Of a stretch of DNA of 64,000 nt, positions 8,489 to 16,888 are shown in pieces. The stretch's first letter is position 1. Every line of letters begins with the position of its first letter. Source of the stretch: Jiulongibacter sediminis (GTDB lineage Bacteria; Bacteroidota; Bacteroidia; Cytophagales; Spirosomataceae). The notes under the pieces are model-generated. The model saw only the letters and a list, made by a program, of their open reading frames with translations. It had not been told where the DNA came from and did no database searches. The DNA lies in assembly GCF_001306455.1 (NCBI RefSeq), contig NZ_LGTQ01000006.1:62001-126000 (forward strand), written 5' to 3'. A program made the translations under genes and the position numbers.

Positions 8489-9541
8489 ATGAAAACGACA
8501 GCGACACTAAAAAAACCAATTGACTTGTCATTTCTCAAGCCAAAATTTCTAAAGGAAGGAGGGCTGAAAAACTCGCTTTTTACAATTGCATCTATTCTGG
8601 TTTTTCTGGGTGTCTGGCATCTGGGAGCCACCTGGCTTTTCAATATTGAGGCCGACAGAAAAATTCAAAAAGCTTTAACCGAGCAAGGTACTGAAGCTGC
8701 ACTGAAAATGGAGGAATGTATTGCCTCTGGAGCCGTAAAGTGTAAACCAAACACCTTACCTACGCCAAACCAAGTGCTGGCTGGCTTTAATACATTGTGG
8801 CTAGATCACAAGGTTATTTCAGCTGACAAAAAAGCCTTTGCTCAAAAAACGGCAAAAGTAAATGCCAGCCGTGAGGCCAAAGGCCTTTCTCCAATCGCAT
8901 ATACAGGTCGACCTTCTTTTGTTGATCAGATCGGTACCAGCATAAAGACCGTTCTTGCAGGCGTCCTTCTTGCCCTGTTGCTTGCTGTTCCTGCCGGAAT
9001 AGTTCTTGGACTCAGCACCAGACTAAAGTCATCACTGAACTGGATTATCCAGGTTTTTAAGCCGGTTTCTCCGGTAGTTTGGCTCCTGTTGGTTTTTATG
9101 ATTGTAAAAACTGCAATATCAAATGCTGATATGGATAAGTCTTTCATTATCTCATTCATTAGCGTTGGACTTTGCTCCATGTGGGCTACACTTGTGAATA
9201 CCTCCGTAGGCGTTTCTTCTGTTGAAAAAGACTATCTCAACGTAGCCAGTGTACTGCAGCTTAGCACTTTCAAAAAGGTTTTTAAGGTGATTCTTCCCGC
9301 CTCTTTGCCTATGATTTTTACAGGATTAAGAATTACTGTTTCAGTGGCCTGGATGGTACTGATCGCTATTGAGCTTTTGGCTCAAAGTCCGGGCTTGGGT
9401 TCGTTCGTATGGGAAGAGTTTCAAAACGGAGCCAATGACTCCAATGCCAAAATCATCGTAGCCATGTTTGTTATCGGCTTTATCGGTTTTGCCCTGGATA
9501 GAATTATGATGTATCTGCAAAACGCAATGAGCTTTAAATAA
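8489..9541 (+). CDS. nrtB: NrtB-type ABC transporter permease
   Basis: A 350-residue inner-membrane permease of the nitrate/sulfonate/taurine class. A first helix lies at about residues 32-50. A long polar segment (about 52-145) with two cysteines (Cys77, Cys85) follows, then the conserved core with five helices and the EAA-type loop (NVASVLQLSTFKKVFKVILPASLP) that docks to the ATPases. The end helix carries FVIGFIGFALDRIM, common in this class. Gene order places it between the binding protein and the two ATPases, with an 8-base gap downstream. The cysteine pair could form a periplasmic disulfide if the segment faces outward. Confidence 0.88.
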   Translation: MKTTATLKKPIDLSFLKPKFLKEGGLKNSLFTIASILVFLGVWHLGATWLFNIEADRKIQKALTEQGTEAALKMEECIASGAVKCKPNTLPTPNQVLAGFNTLWLDHKVISADKKAFAQKTAKVNASREAKGLSPIAYTGRPSFVDQIGTSIKTVLAGVLLALLLAVPAGIVLGLSTRLKSSLNWIIQVFKPVSPVVWLLLVFMIVKTAISNADMDKSFIISFISVGLCSMWATLVNTSVGVSSVEKDYLNVASVLQLSTFKKVFKVILPASLPMIFTGLRITVSVAWMVLIAIELLAQSPGLGSFVWEEFQNGANDSNAKIIVAMFVIGFIGFALDRIMMYLQNAMSFK

Positions 9542-9548
9542 GAAAACT

Positions 9549-10406
9549 ATGTCAATACTTTCAATCAATAACGTCTCAAAAAGCTACGGCAGCGGAAGCA
9601 GCAAGGTCGATGTGCTGAAAAACATCAATCTGGAGGTGGAAAACGGTGAATTTCTGGCCATTGTCGGTTTCTCAGGAAGTGGAAAAACCACATTGATGCA
9701 GATGCTGGCCGGCCTAGTTCAACCTGATCGTGGAGAAATCATCTTCAAAGGCGAAAAAGTAACCGGACCGTCTGCAGAAAGAGGAATGATATTTCAAAAC
9801 TATTCACTCCTGCCCTGGCTGACCGTGTATGAAAATGTCGCCTTATCTGTCAATGCCATTTATAAAGACAAAAGCAAAGTCATCAAGGACCGCATCATTC
9901 GTGAAAGTGTTGAAATGGTTAACCTAACCCCGGCCATCAATAAAAAGCCCAAAGAGCTTTCAGGTGGGATGCGTCAGCGTGTTTCCGTGGCCAGAGCACT
10001 GGCGGTTGACCCTGAATTATTATTGATGGATGAACCCCTGAGTGCACTGGATGCCCTGACCAGAGGAAATCTTCAGGACGAAATCCTGAACATCTGGAGC
10101 AAAAACAAGCGAACCGCCATACTCATCACGAATGATGTGGATGAAGGCATTTTGATGGCTGACCGTATTATTCCGCTTGATCCAGGACCAAACGCCACCT
10201 TTGGGCCTGAGTTCAAAATTGATTTAGAAAGGCCACGCGATAAAACGGCCATGAATCATGACCCGCGTTTCAAGCAAATCAGAAATAATATTATCGAATA
10301 TCTGATGGACATCGGAGAAGGACGTAAATCAACCGAAACCGAGGAATTCATTTTGCCTGATCTTCAGCCGATTATAAAAGGATCATCATTAAAAAAAGTA
10401 GCCTAA
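9549..10406 (+). CDS. ABC ATPase 1 of nitrate-type importer (degenerate H-loop)
   Basis: A 285-residue cytoplasmic ATPase. Walker A is GFSGSGKTT, the signature is LSGGMRQR, Walker B is LLLMDEPL, and the D-loop is SALDAL. The switch (H-loop) position reads LITNDVDE: Asn replaces the catalytic His that its operon partner keeps (ITHDVDE). The C-terminus extends about 60 residues beyond the core, as in NrtC/NrtD/SsuB relatives. It pairs with the next gene, 12 bases downstream, to form an asymmetric ATPase dimer. I infer that the ATP site built from this protein's Walker motifs hydrolyses poorly. Confidence 0.9.
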   Translation: MSILSINNVSKSYGSGSSKVDVLKNINLEVENGEFLAIVGFSGSGKTTLMQMLAGLVQPDRGEIIFKGEKVTGPSAERGMIFQNYSLLPWLTVYENVALSVNAIYKDKSKVIKDRIIRESVEMVNLTPAINKKPKELSGGMRQRVSVARALAVDPELLLMDEPLSALDALTRGNLQDEILNIWSKNKRTAILITNDVDEGILMADRIIPLDPGPNATFGPEFKIDLERPRDKTAMNHDPRFKQIRNNIIEYLMDIGEGRKSTETEEFILPDLQPIIKGSSLKKVA

Positions 10407-10418
10407 ACAGTACTCAAT

Positions 10419-11237
10419 ATGGAAGTTTTAGAGAAATACGAAGTCGATATAGCCGAAAGTGTGAGCAATGAAAACATGCTTGAGATCAAAGAACTGGTCA
10501 AAATCTACCCAACACCTAAAGGCGAATATGTGGTACTGGATGGCCTGAATCTCAATATCAAAAACGAGGAAATCATCTCTGTGATCGGGCACTCTGGCTG
10601 TGGTAAAACGACGCTACTCTCCATGATTGCTGGGCTCAACCCCATCTCCGGTGGCGAAATCGCTCTGAATGGCTCACCGATCAAAGGACCGGGACCAGAC
10701 AGAGGTGTGATCTTTCAGTCTCCGAGCCTTTTGCCTTGGATGACCGCCCTCGAAAATGTGATGCTAGGGGTGAAAGAAGTGTTCCCGCATGCCACAAAAA
10801 AGCAACAGGCCGATATCTGTAAATACTATCTCTCTAAAGTAGGACTTGGCGACTCATTCGACAAAAAAGCAAGAGATCTGTCGCAAGGGATGCAGCAGCG
10901 GGTAGGTATAGCCCGAGCCTTCGCTTTGAAGCCTAAAATGCTTCTGCTGGATGAGCCTTTCGGAATGCTGGATTCTCTTACCCGCGGTGAGCTTCAGGAT
11001 TTGCTTCTTGAGGTCCTAAACAAAGAAAAAATTACCGCGATGATCATCACCCACGACGTCGATGAATCCATTTTTCTAGCAGACCGGGTGATCATGATGA
11101 CCAGCGGCCCGAGAGCTACCATTGGCGATACCCTACAAATTGAAATCCCAAGACCAAGAAACCGCAAAGAAGTTCTGGAACACCCTGAATATTATAATTA
11201 CCGGGAGTATCTGATTAACTTTTTGGAGGGGCATTAA
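10419..11237 (+). CDS. ABC ATPase 2 of nitrate-type importer (degenerate signature)
   Basis: A 272-residue ATPase with an N-terminal extension of about 20 residues. Walker A is GHSGCGKTT, Walker B is MLLLDEPF, and the H-loop is a normal ITHDVDES. The ABC signature reads LSQGMQQR, with Gln for the first Gly of LSGGQ. With its partner it forms a heterodimer in which the two deviations (Asn H-loop in partner, LSQGM here) fall in the same composite ATP site. It is the last gene of the operon; its TAA is one base from the stop of the convergent psd, leaving no room for a terminator. Confidence 0.9.
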   Translation: MEVLEKYEVDIAESVSNENMLEIKELVKIYPTPKGEYVVLDGLNLNIKNEEIISVIGHSGCGKTTLLSMIAGLNPISGGEIALNGSPIKGPGPDRGVIFQSPSLLPWMTALENVMLGVKEVFPHATKKQQADICKYYLSKVGLGDSFDKKARDLSQGMQQRVGIARAFALKPKMLLLDEPFGMLDSLTRGELQDLLLEVLNKEKITAMIITHDVDESIFLADRVIMMTSGPRATIGDTLQIEIPRPRNRKEVLEHPEYYNYREYLINFLEGH

Positions 11238-11238
11238 C

Positions 11239-11895
11239 TTACCACTCCGCCACCAAAGTCTGTCCCCCGACCGTTTTGTCATCAATTTTGCAGTGGATTT
11301 TGGCGTCTAGAGGCAGGTAAATATCAATGCGGGAGCCGAATTTGATGAAGCCGAATTCGGTGCCTTGCTCTACTGCTTTGCCTTCTTCTACGTACCAGCA
11401 AAGGCGACGAGCCAATGCTCCGGCCACCTGACGGAAGAGGATTTCCTTTCCGCTTTTGTGTTCTACCACAATGGTGCTGCGTTCGTTATCCGTGCTTGAT
11501 TTAGGGTGCCAGGCTACCAGGTATTTGCCCGGGTGGTATTTAAAGTATTTGACAACTCCGGAGATCGGGTTGAAGTTGATATGCACATTCACCGGCGACA
11601 TGAAAATGCTGATCTGCCTTCTGGGGCCGTTGAAATATTCAGTTTCTACGATTTCTTCTATTACCACCACTTTGCCATCGGCCGGTGCCAGAATCTGATT
11701 TTCGTTCTGTACCAGCGAACGCGACGGCTTTCTAAAGAACTGAAGAACCAAACCCATGATCACCAAACTGGCGAGCAGCCAAAGAACGTGAATAATATCG
11801 TTTTCCGGCAAAAAATAGCGTAGAATAATGTAAATGGCCACTACGCCCGTTAGAGCAATTAGTATGGTGGCCTTGCCTTCTTTGTGAAGCGTCAT
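11239..11895 (-). CDS. psd: Phosphatidylserine decarboxylase family protein
   Basis: A 218-residue inner-membrane enzyme making phosphatidylethanolamine from phosphatidylserine. Two adjoining hydrophobic segments at the N-terminus (about residues 8-50) anchor it. Conserved blocks include ADGKVV, the SPVNVHINFNPISG loop, and FGSRIDIY, whose Gly-Ser bond is the self-cleavage site that generates the pyruvoyl cofactor. This short form lacks the long N-terminal region of E. coli Psd and is usual in Bacteroidota. The frame opens at 11940, but a TATATTTG promoter box lies between that and the ATG at 11895, and MTLHKEG is the common family start. No phosphatidylserine synthase gene is adjacent. Confidence 0.93.
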   Translation of the reverse strand: MTLHKEGKATILIALTGVVAIYIILRYFLPENDIIHVLWLLASLVIMGLVLQFFRKPSRSLVQNENQILAPADGKVVVIEEIVETEYFNGPRRQISIFMSPVNVHINFNPISGVVKYFKYHPGKYLVAWHPKSSTDNERSTIVVEHKSGKEILFRQVAGALARRLCWYVEEGKAVEQGTEFGFIKFGSRIDIYLPLDAKIHCKIDDKTVGGQTLVAEW

Positions 11896-11919
11896 AAAAA
11901 CAGGGTATGATCTAAGGGA

Positions 11920-11927
11920 CAAATATA
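11920..11927 (-). promoter_or_regulatory. -7 box for psd
   Basis: TATATTTG on the minus strand, 25 bases upstream of the ATG at 11895. It supports the shorter start of psd, because a longer one at 11940 would lie upstream of the promoter. Confidence 0.5.
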
Positions 11928-11950
11928 ACAGGGTCTGCATGATTTACACG

Positions 11951-11971
11951 AACGCCAGGAAAAATGGCGTT
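11951..11971. promoter_or_regulatory. Hairpin between psd and the TPR gene
   Basis: AACGCCA / TGGCGTT, a 7-bp perfect stem with a 7-base A-rich loop in the divergent promoter region. It could be an operator for either gene; no regulator is identified. Confidence 0.3.
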
Positions 11972-12009
11972 ATTTGTGAAGTACTTTCCAAAATGATCTT
12001 AAAACCCGT

Positions 12010-14559
12010 ATGATCTCAAACACCCGCTTCTGGCTATCATGGCCAAAGCCGCTGAAAAATCTTTTCTTACTGCTCGCAATTTTGTTTGTAACAGCTTCGG
12101 CTTTTATGCTTTACTGGCATTTTAACACTTACGAAAACGTGCTGAAATGGAATATTGCTACCGAGCTTCTTCAAAAAGACATTGCCGTACCTGCATTTGT
12201 GGAGAAAGGACTTCAGTTTACGCAGAACGAGGTGGTCTATTACGTCAAAGAATGGTTTATTCCTTCCCACCAACAAATGAACCGAATACCGGCCATGTTT
12301 CTCCTTGGCCTCACCGTTTTGGGCGTTAGTCTTATCACCGGCTCCCTGAGTTTTGAGAATACCAAATGGTTTTTACCGGCCATTATTGCCGCTGCGGCTT
12401 TTCTGCTTACCGGACGTTTTGAAGTACTGTTTCAGCAAACTTCAAATCTGCCGTTTCTTGTGGCATTTGCTCTACTTGGCGGGCTCCTTTTCGTTTTCAA
12501 TGCTTTTTTGAGAAAAACAGGTTTACTGACGCGTGTTTTATCAGTTTTGCTCACCACCCTTGCCATTTTAGTCTTTGCCACATACCGAAAGAATATCAAT
12601 GAACCACTGTTGGCTTTTACTCATTACGGCCTCATTTTCCCCATCATTATTTTCTCGGTTTTTGTCTTTACCATCGCTCATGAAGGAATTGGGCTCGTGG
12701 TTTGGTCAGCTACCAATAGCTCGCAAAAAGGCCGAAGTTCGTTTAATTCCTACCTGATCCTCTCCACTTTTTATCTGCTTAATTGCCTACTCATTTACCT
12801 CGAAAATGTTAAGATTATAGATCAAAGCAGCTTTATCATTAGCCCTGTTTGGTTGTTTTTGTTTTCATCCATTGCGGGAGTCTGGGGTTTCAGAAAACAA
12901 TCTGAAGATCTCGGATGGTTTAGTTTCCGACAAACCGGAGCCTGGCTATATTTTGGGATGGCTCTTATCTCCGTTGGCGTTCTGGCCTTCGCTTTTGCCT
13001 CCGGCAACGACCCCCTTTTTGAGTTACTGATCGACTACATTGCTATCTGCCATCTGATCATGGGACTGGCCTTTTTTGTGCATGTGCTTATCAATTTTAC
13101 GCAGCTTTTCCGGGGCGGCTATGAGGTTGATAAAGTTTTATACAAGCCTAAATTCAGTCGTCTAATTTTGGCCAAAGTAGCAGGTATTGCAGCTATTGGC
13201 TTCCTGTTGATTCAAAAAAATATTTACAGTTACCAGCAATTAAAAGCTGGTCTTTCCAATGCTTTGGGAGACTATTATCTGGCCGAAAACGAACTTACCG
13301 CAGCCGAAACTTATTACAAGGAATCTATCGAAAATGATTTTTATAACCACAAAGGCAACTACGCTCTGGCTCAAATGGCCTTTCAGGTGGGCGACAGAAT
13401 TACAGCTTCTTATTATTTTAAAAGGGCAATTCAAAAGAACCCGACTGAGTACGCCTATGCGGCTTTGAGCCAAAACCTTGAAACTGAAGACTTGTATTTT
13501 GAATCACTTTTCAATTTACGTGAAGGTCTTCAGAAGTTTCCCCAAAGTTCCGTTTTACAAACCAATATGGCACGTACATTGGAAAAAGCCAGTGCTCGTG
13601 ATAGCGTCTTTATTTATCTCAATCAGGCTTTGGAAAACTGCGGCAAATGCGAGGTTCAGAAAACTAATCTTCAGGCCTTCTGGATTGAAAATGCACAAGT
13701 CGCCAAGCTGGATTCAGTGACCTCTGAACTCAAAGCTGAAAGCATGAGCAATATTGCTAATCAACTGGCCATTTCCAGAATAAGCGGCGTCAATCCAGAA
13801 CCTTTACCTGAATTGTACAAAGGCACATCCCCAAATACTGGAGAATTTGCCGCCTTTTATAATCAATTAAGCTTGCCCCAAGTAAGCATCGAACTGCCTG
13901 ATAGCGTTTGGGCTAATTTGGTGGAAAATACCGTCGGAGCCGGGCTTAATAATGAAATCTTGTTCCTCAAAGCCAATCAGGATTATAAAAATCAGGAGAT
14001 AATTTCAGCAGTAAAACAACTGAGTTATCTGGCACAAGACAGCACAGAAACCGGCGTGAGAAACCGAAGAACGCTCGGACTATGGTATTTGAATGAAGGA
14101 CTATATAATCGTGCTGTCGACAACTTTAGAAAGTCGGGTGATCTCTCTTCGGTAGAAGTACTGGAAGCTAACAATTTCAGAAGTCATTTGCTCGACTCAC
14201 GACTTCAACAAGCTGACGAACTCGGCCAGCTGGAAATCAATGAAGAAACCTATGAAGATATTTACAAGAGAGCTCCGTTTAACGAATTCCTGACAGCCGA
14301 TATCGCCGAATTCCTTGCCGAAAAAGGAAAGGTTAATGAGGCTTACAATTTGGTTTTTAACGCTCTGGAGTTCAATGATCAATCTCCCCTACTCTGGCAA
14401 AAATATGTTCTGCTGGCTGTGAAAAACGGCGTAAATGATTATGCTTTGGATGGTCTGGATAAACTGGAAACATTGCTACCTGACGATGAATTCGGGAAGT
14501 TTTATGAGCAATATGAGCAGGCCAAAAAAGACTTTGAAGCTGGTTTTGATCCACTCTAA
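12010..14559 (+). CDS. Polytopic membrane protein with C-terminal TPR repeats
   Basis: An 849-residue protein I do not recognise by name. Residues 1 to about 420 hold roughly ten to twelve hydrophobic segments (for example 17-37, 96-112, 120-135, 147-168, 177-192, 210-232), so this half is in the inner membrane. The rest is soluble and helical with TPR-like units (GDYYLAENELTAAETYYKESIEN and similar), continuing to the end. Such membrane/TPR proteins are common in Cytophagales and are thought to scaffold envelope complexes, but no function is established for this one. The gene stands alone, divergent from psd; the short gap after it shows no strong terminator. Confidence 0.8.
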   Translation: MISNTRFWLSWPKPLKNLFLLLAILFVTASAFMLYWHFNTYENVLKWNIATELLQKDIAVPAFVEKGLQFTQNEVVYYVKEWFIPSHQQMNRIPAMFLLGLTVLGVSLITGSLSFENTKWFLPAIIAAAAFLLTGRFEVLFQQTSNLPFLVAFALLGGLLFVFNAFLRKTGLLTRVLSVLLTTLAILVFATYRKNINEPLLAFTHYGLIFPIIIFSVFVFTIAHEGIGLVVWSATNSSQKGRSSFNSYLILSTFYLLNCLLIYLENVKIIDQSSFIISPVWLFLFSSIAGVWGFRKQSEDLGWFSFRQTGAWLYFGMALISVGVLAFAFASGNDPLFELLIDYIAICHLIMGLAFFVHVLINFTQLFRGGYEVDKVLYKPKFSRLILAKVAGIAAIGFLLIQKNIYSYQQLKAGLSNALGDYYLAENELTAAETYYKESIENDFYNHKGNYALAQMAFQVGDRITASYYFKRAIQKNPTEYAYAALSQNLETEDLYFESLFNLREGLQKFPQSSVLQTNMARTLEKASARDSVFIYLNQALENCGKCEVQKTNLQAFWIENAQVAKLDSVTSELKAESMSNIANQLAISRISGVNPEPLPELYKGTSPNTGEFAAFYNQLSLPQVSIELPDSVWANLVENTVGAGLNNEILFLKANQDYKNQEIISAVKQLSYLAQDSTETGVRNRRTLGLWYLNEGLYNRAVDNFRKSGDLSSVEVLEANNFRSHLLDSRLQQADELGQLEINEETYEDIYKRAPFNEFLTADIAEFLAEKGKVNEAYNLVFNALEFNDQSPLLWQKYVLLAVKNGVNDYALDGLDKLETLLPDDEFGKFYEQYEQAKKDFEAGFDPL

Positions 14560-14677
14560 TTGTTCAAAGGGTTGAATAAAATGCCTCCTTTACCAAACCA
14601 CTCAAATTTTTTCAAAACCACCTATCCGCCCGATTTGACTTTGATAAAAAAGCATATCGGCAATTGCTTTGAAAACT

Positions 14678-14685
14678 TACCTTTG
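14678..14685 (+). promoter_or_regulatory. -7 box for the LolD/MacB-type ATPase
   Basis: TACCTTTG matches TAnnTTTG, 51 bases upstream of the ATG at 14737. A TTTG lies upstream but at non-ideal spacing. Confidence 0.4.
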
Positions 14686-14736
14686 TATGGAGTCAAAACA
14701 CATTGACCGGTTTAAAGTCTAATCTGAAGGAAACGC

Positions 14737-15474
14737 ATGAAAATTATTGAAACCAAAGATATTGCGAAGCGTTATGTGATGGGTACTGAGGTGGTTGACG
14801 CCCTGAAATCCATTTCTATCAGCATCAATAAGGGAGAGTATGTTGCCTTTATGGGGCCTTCAGGTTCAGGAAAATCTACCTTAATGAATATCATTGGTTG
14901 CCTTGACTCTCCAACTGGCGGCTCCTATGTGCTGAATGGCAAAGACGTTTCTGACATGACAGAAAACGAGCTCGCCGAAATCAGAAATAAGGAAATTGGC
15001 TTCGTGTTTCAAACGTTTAATCTTTTGCCGAGAATCTCATCAAGAGATAATGTGGCCCTGCCTTTGATTTATGCCGGTTTCAGCAAATCAGAAAGAACCG
15101 ATAAAGCCCAAAAAGTACTGGAAAGCGTAGGCCTTGGTGATAGATCAACACACCGACCTAATGAACTTTCAGGAGGGCAACGGCAGCGTGTGGCCGTGGC
15201 CAGGGCTTTGGTGAACAACCCCTCAATTCTGCTTGCTGATGAGCCTACCGGTAACCTTGATACGAAAACCTCGTATGAGATCATGGAGCTTTTTGAGGAA
15301 ATTCACAGTGGAGGTAATACCATTATCATGGTTACACACGAAGAGGATATTGCTCAATATGCTCATCGTATCATCCGCCTTCGAGATGGTTTGATTGAGT
15401 CTGATATTGTGAACCCTAACCCTACTAACCCACGCGAAATGGCCGCCAAACTAGCGGCTGAGCAGGAAGACTGA
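14737..15474 (+). CDS. ABC transporter ATPase, LolD/MacB type
   Basis: A 245-residue ATPase with Walker [11 protein letters not shown]-loop [10 protein letters not shown], signature LSGGQRQR, Walker [13 protein letters not shown] and H-loop MVTHEED. The [10 protein letters not shown] string and the FNLLP element identify the LolD/MacB/FtsE subclass, which drives mechanotransmission rather than substrate import, for example lipoprotein release or peptide efflux. No FtsX/MacB-type permease lies next to it, so its membrane partner must be encoded elsewhere. All catalytic motifs are intact. LolD is one possibility, but orphan ATPases of this subclass are hard to assign. Confidence 0.88.
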   Translation: MKIIETKDIAKRYVMGTEVVDALKSISISINKGEYVAFMGPSGSGKSTLMNIIGCLDSPTGGSYVLNGKDVSDMTENELAEIRNKEIGFVFQTFNLLPRISSRDNVALPLIYAGFSKSERTDKAQKVLESVGLGDRSTHRPNELSGGQRQRVAVARALVNNPSILLADEPTGNLDTKTSYEIMELFEEIHSGGNTIIMVTHEEDIAQYAHRIIRLRDGLIESDIVNPNPTNPREMAAKLAAEQED

Positions 15475-15538
15475 TTCAAAATCGGTTCAATTTCAGTTCA
15501 GACAAAACATTCTTCTTTTAAACTTCGTTTATTTGGAA

Positions 15539-15561
15539 AGACACAGAGCGGTTCTGTGTCT
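15539..15561 (+). promoter_or_regulatory. 5'-leader hairpin before the DUF2911 gene
   Basis: A perfect 9-bp stem AGACACAGA / TCTGTGTCT with a 5-base loop (GCGGT) ends 29 bases before the ATG. There is no T run. It may protect the mRNA 5' end or modulate translation. A near-consensus -7 box (TTTATTTG) lies just upstream. Confidence 0.45.
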
Positions 15562-15590
15562 CCTAAATTCTAAAACCAATTAAACGAAAG

Positions 15591-16088
15591 ATGAAAAAAC
15601 TATTATTTCTCTCTTTAGCATTGCTATTCACAGGCTCTGTAGCTTTTGCTCAGGCACCAGCCAGCCCGAAAAAAACAGCGGAAGGTGATGGAGTATCTGT
15701 AGTCTATGGTGCCCCTTCTAAAAAAGGCCGTGAGATTTTTGGCGGTTTGGTACCATATGGAGAAGTATGGAGAACGGGAGCAAACAACGCTACCGAGCTA
15801 ACCCTCTCAAAAGACGGCAAAGTTGGCGGAGTTAATGTTAAAGCCGGGACTTACACCTTATTCACTATTCCTCAGGAAGATGGCAACTGGACCGTAATTC
15901 TAAACCCAACTCTTGGGCAGTGGGGAGCTTATGGTTATGCAAAAATTAAGGATGCCGACCTTCCTCATATTCCTGCTAAAGCCTCTGCCACCAATGGCAC
16001 TGTTGAGCTTTTCAGTATTTATTTTGAAGGAAGCGATATGGTGATTGCATGGGATGACACCAAGGTGGTGGTGCCTATTGAGATGTAA
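15591..16088 (+). CDS. DUF2911 domain secreted protein
   Basis: A 165-residue protein with a clear signal peptide (cleavage after VAFAQ, about residue 21). The rest is one DUF2911 domain: VVYGAPSKKGREIFGGLVPYG, WRTGANNATEL, a GTYTLFTIP block and a VILNP..GQWGAY block. The family is widespread in Bacteroidota and predicted periplasmic or secreted; its molecular function is unknown, though the fold appears beta-rich. It is monocistronic, with a leader hairpin upstream and a strong shared terminator downstream. Confidence 0.93.
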   Translation: MKKLLFLSLALLFTGSVAFAQAPASPKKTAEGDGVSVVYGAPSKKGREIFGGLVPYGEVWRTGANNATELTLSKDGKVGGVNVKAGTYTLFTIPQEDGNWTVILNPTLGQWGAYGYAKIKDADLPHIPAKASATNGTVELFSIYFEGSDMVIAWDDTKVVVPIEM

Positions 16089-16103
16089 GAAAGATTATCA
16101 CAA

Positions 16104-16141
16104 AAAAAAGCCCGCTTTGAAAATTCAAAGCGGGCTTTTTG
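16104..16141. terminator. Bidirectional terminator
   Basis: AAAAGCCCGCTTTGAA and TTCAAAGCGGGCTTTT form a perfect 16-bp stem with a 2-4 base loop, flanked by A and T runs. It separates the DUF2911 gene from the convergent small secreted-protein gene. Confidence 0.95.
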
Positions 16142-16158
16142 GTTTTAGGCTTCAACCC

Positions 16159-16542
16159 CTATTGAAACTTAACTACCTGCACGGGCTTAGGTCTGCTTAT
16201 TTCCAAAGAATGAACAGACTTGTTTTGGCCATCATTCAGTTTCAGCTGATAAGTGCCATCCGGCAAGGCGTTGACATCAAAGGCAATCATACCTTTTTCT
16301 TCCTTCTTTTTTACTGAAGTTGACTCCAGCACATTCCCTTTTTCATCTTCAAATGAAATAGTAAGGCTGTTACCAGCTTCTTTCTCAATAAAGGTTTTGA
16401 TCAGACCACTGTTATGGTCAAAATACATCCCTACTTCATAGGTTTTGGGTCCTTCAGTTTCTACCGTTTCGTTAGCATAACCAGTGGAAAAGGCCATTGC
16501 GGCCAAAAGTGCTAATGCGATTGTTTTTACTTGCTTTCTCAT
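16159..16542 (-). CDS. Small secreted protein of unknown function
   Basis: A 127-residue product with a signal peptide (cleavage near residue 24, TGYANE). The mature part looks like a single beta-sandwich: alternating strands such as SLTISFEDEKGNVLESTSVKK and a closing LPDGTYQLKLNDGQNKSVHSLEI. The GTYQLKL pattern recalls T9SS-type or DUF3244-like carrier domains, but no C-terminal sorting signal is recognised and the protein ends in VVKFQ. Monocistronic, facing the DUF2911 gene across a shared terminator. Confidence 0.75.
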   Translation of the reverse strand: MRKQVKTIALALLAAMAFSTGYANETVETEGPKTYEVGMYFDHNSGLIKTFIEKEAGNSLTISFEDEKGNVLESTSVKKKEEKGMIAFDVNALPDGTYQLKLNDGQNKSVHSLEISRPKPVQVVKFQ

Positions 16543-16888
16543 AATTGTAATAGTTTTATTTGTTTTTATAAGTAATAGATAATCAAAGGGTTGCTTATTT
16601 CCTTTTGACGATTCAAAGGTCTGGATTTATAGCTACTGTGCAATACATAATAGTATGTATGGCAAATAAACTTTATGATCGGAAAACCTTTGATTTCGAA
16701 GGAAGCGTCGGCTCCCCTTTTTCAACCTGTGAAAGAGATGCGAAAGCTTTCGTAGCTGTTGCCTGAAGATTTGTTAAAAAGGGTTAAAAAAAACGGGCGA
16801 TAGTTTTTATTGAAAGTCAAGGACAACTGACAAAACATAAAAGGCTGATTAAAATTGATTAGTTTAGAAACGGATATTGATAGCCTGA
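16543..16888. promoter_or_regulatory. Divergent intergenic region with two palindromes
   Basis: About 345 bases between the divergent small secreted-protein gene and the sensor kinase gene. No gene is supported. It contains ATACATA-atag-TATGTAT (16643-16660) and a perfect 12-bp palindrome CGAAAGCTTTCG (16741-16752). Both could be regulator sites; neither matches an operator I know. No exact TAnnTTTG box was found. Confidence 0.4.
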
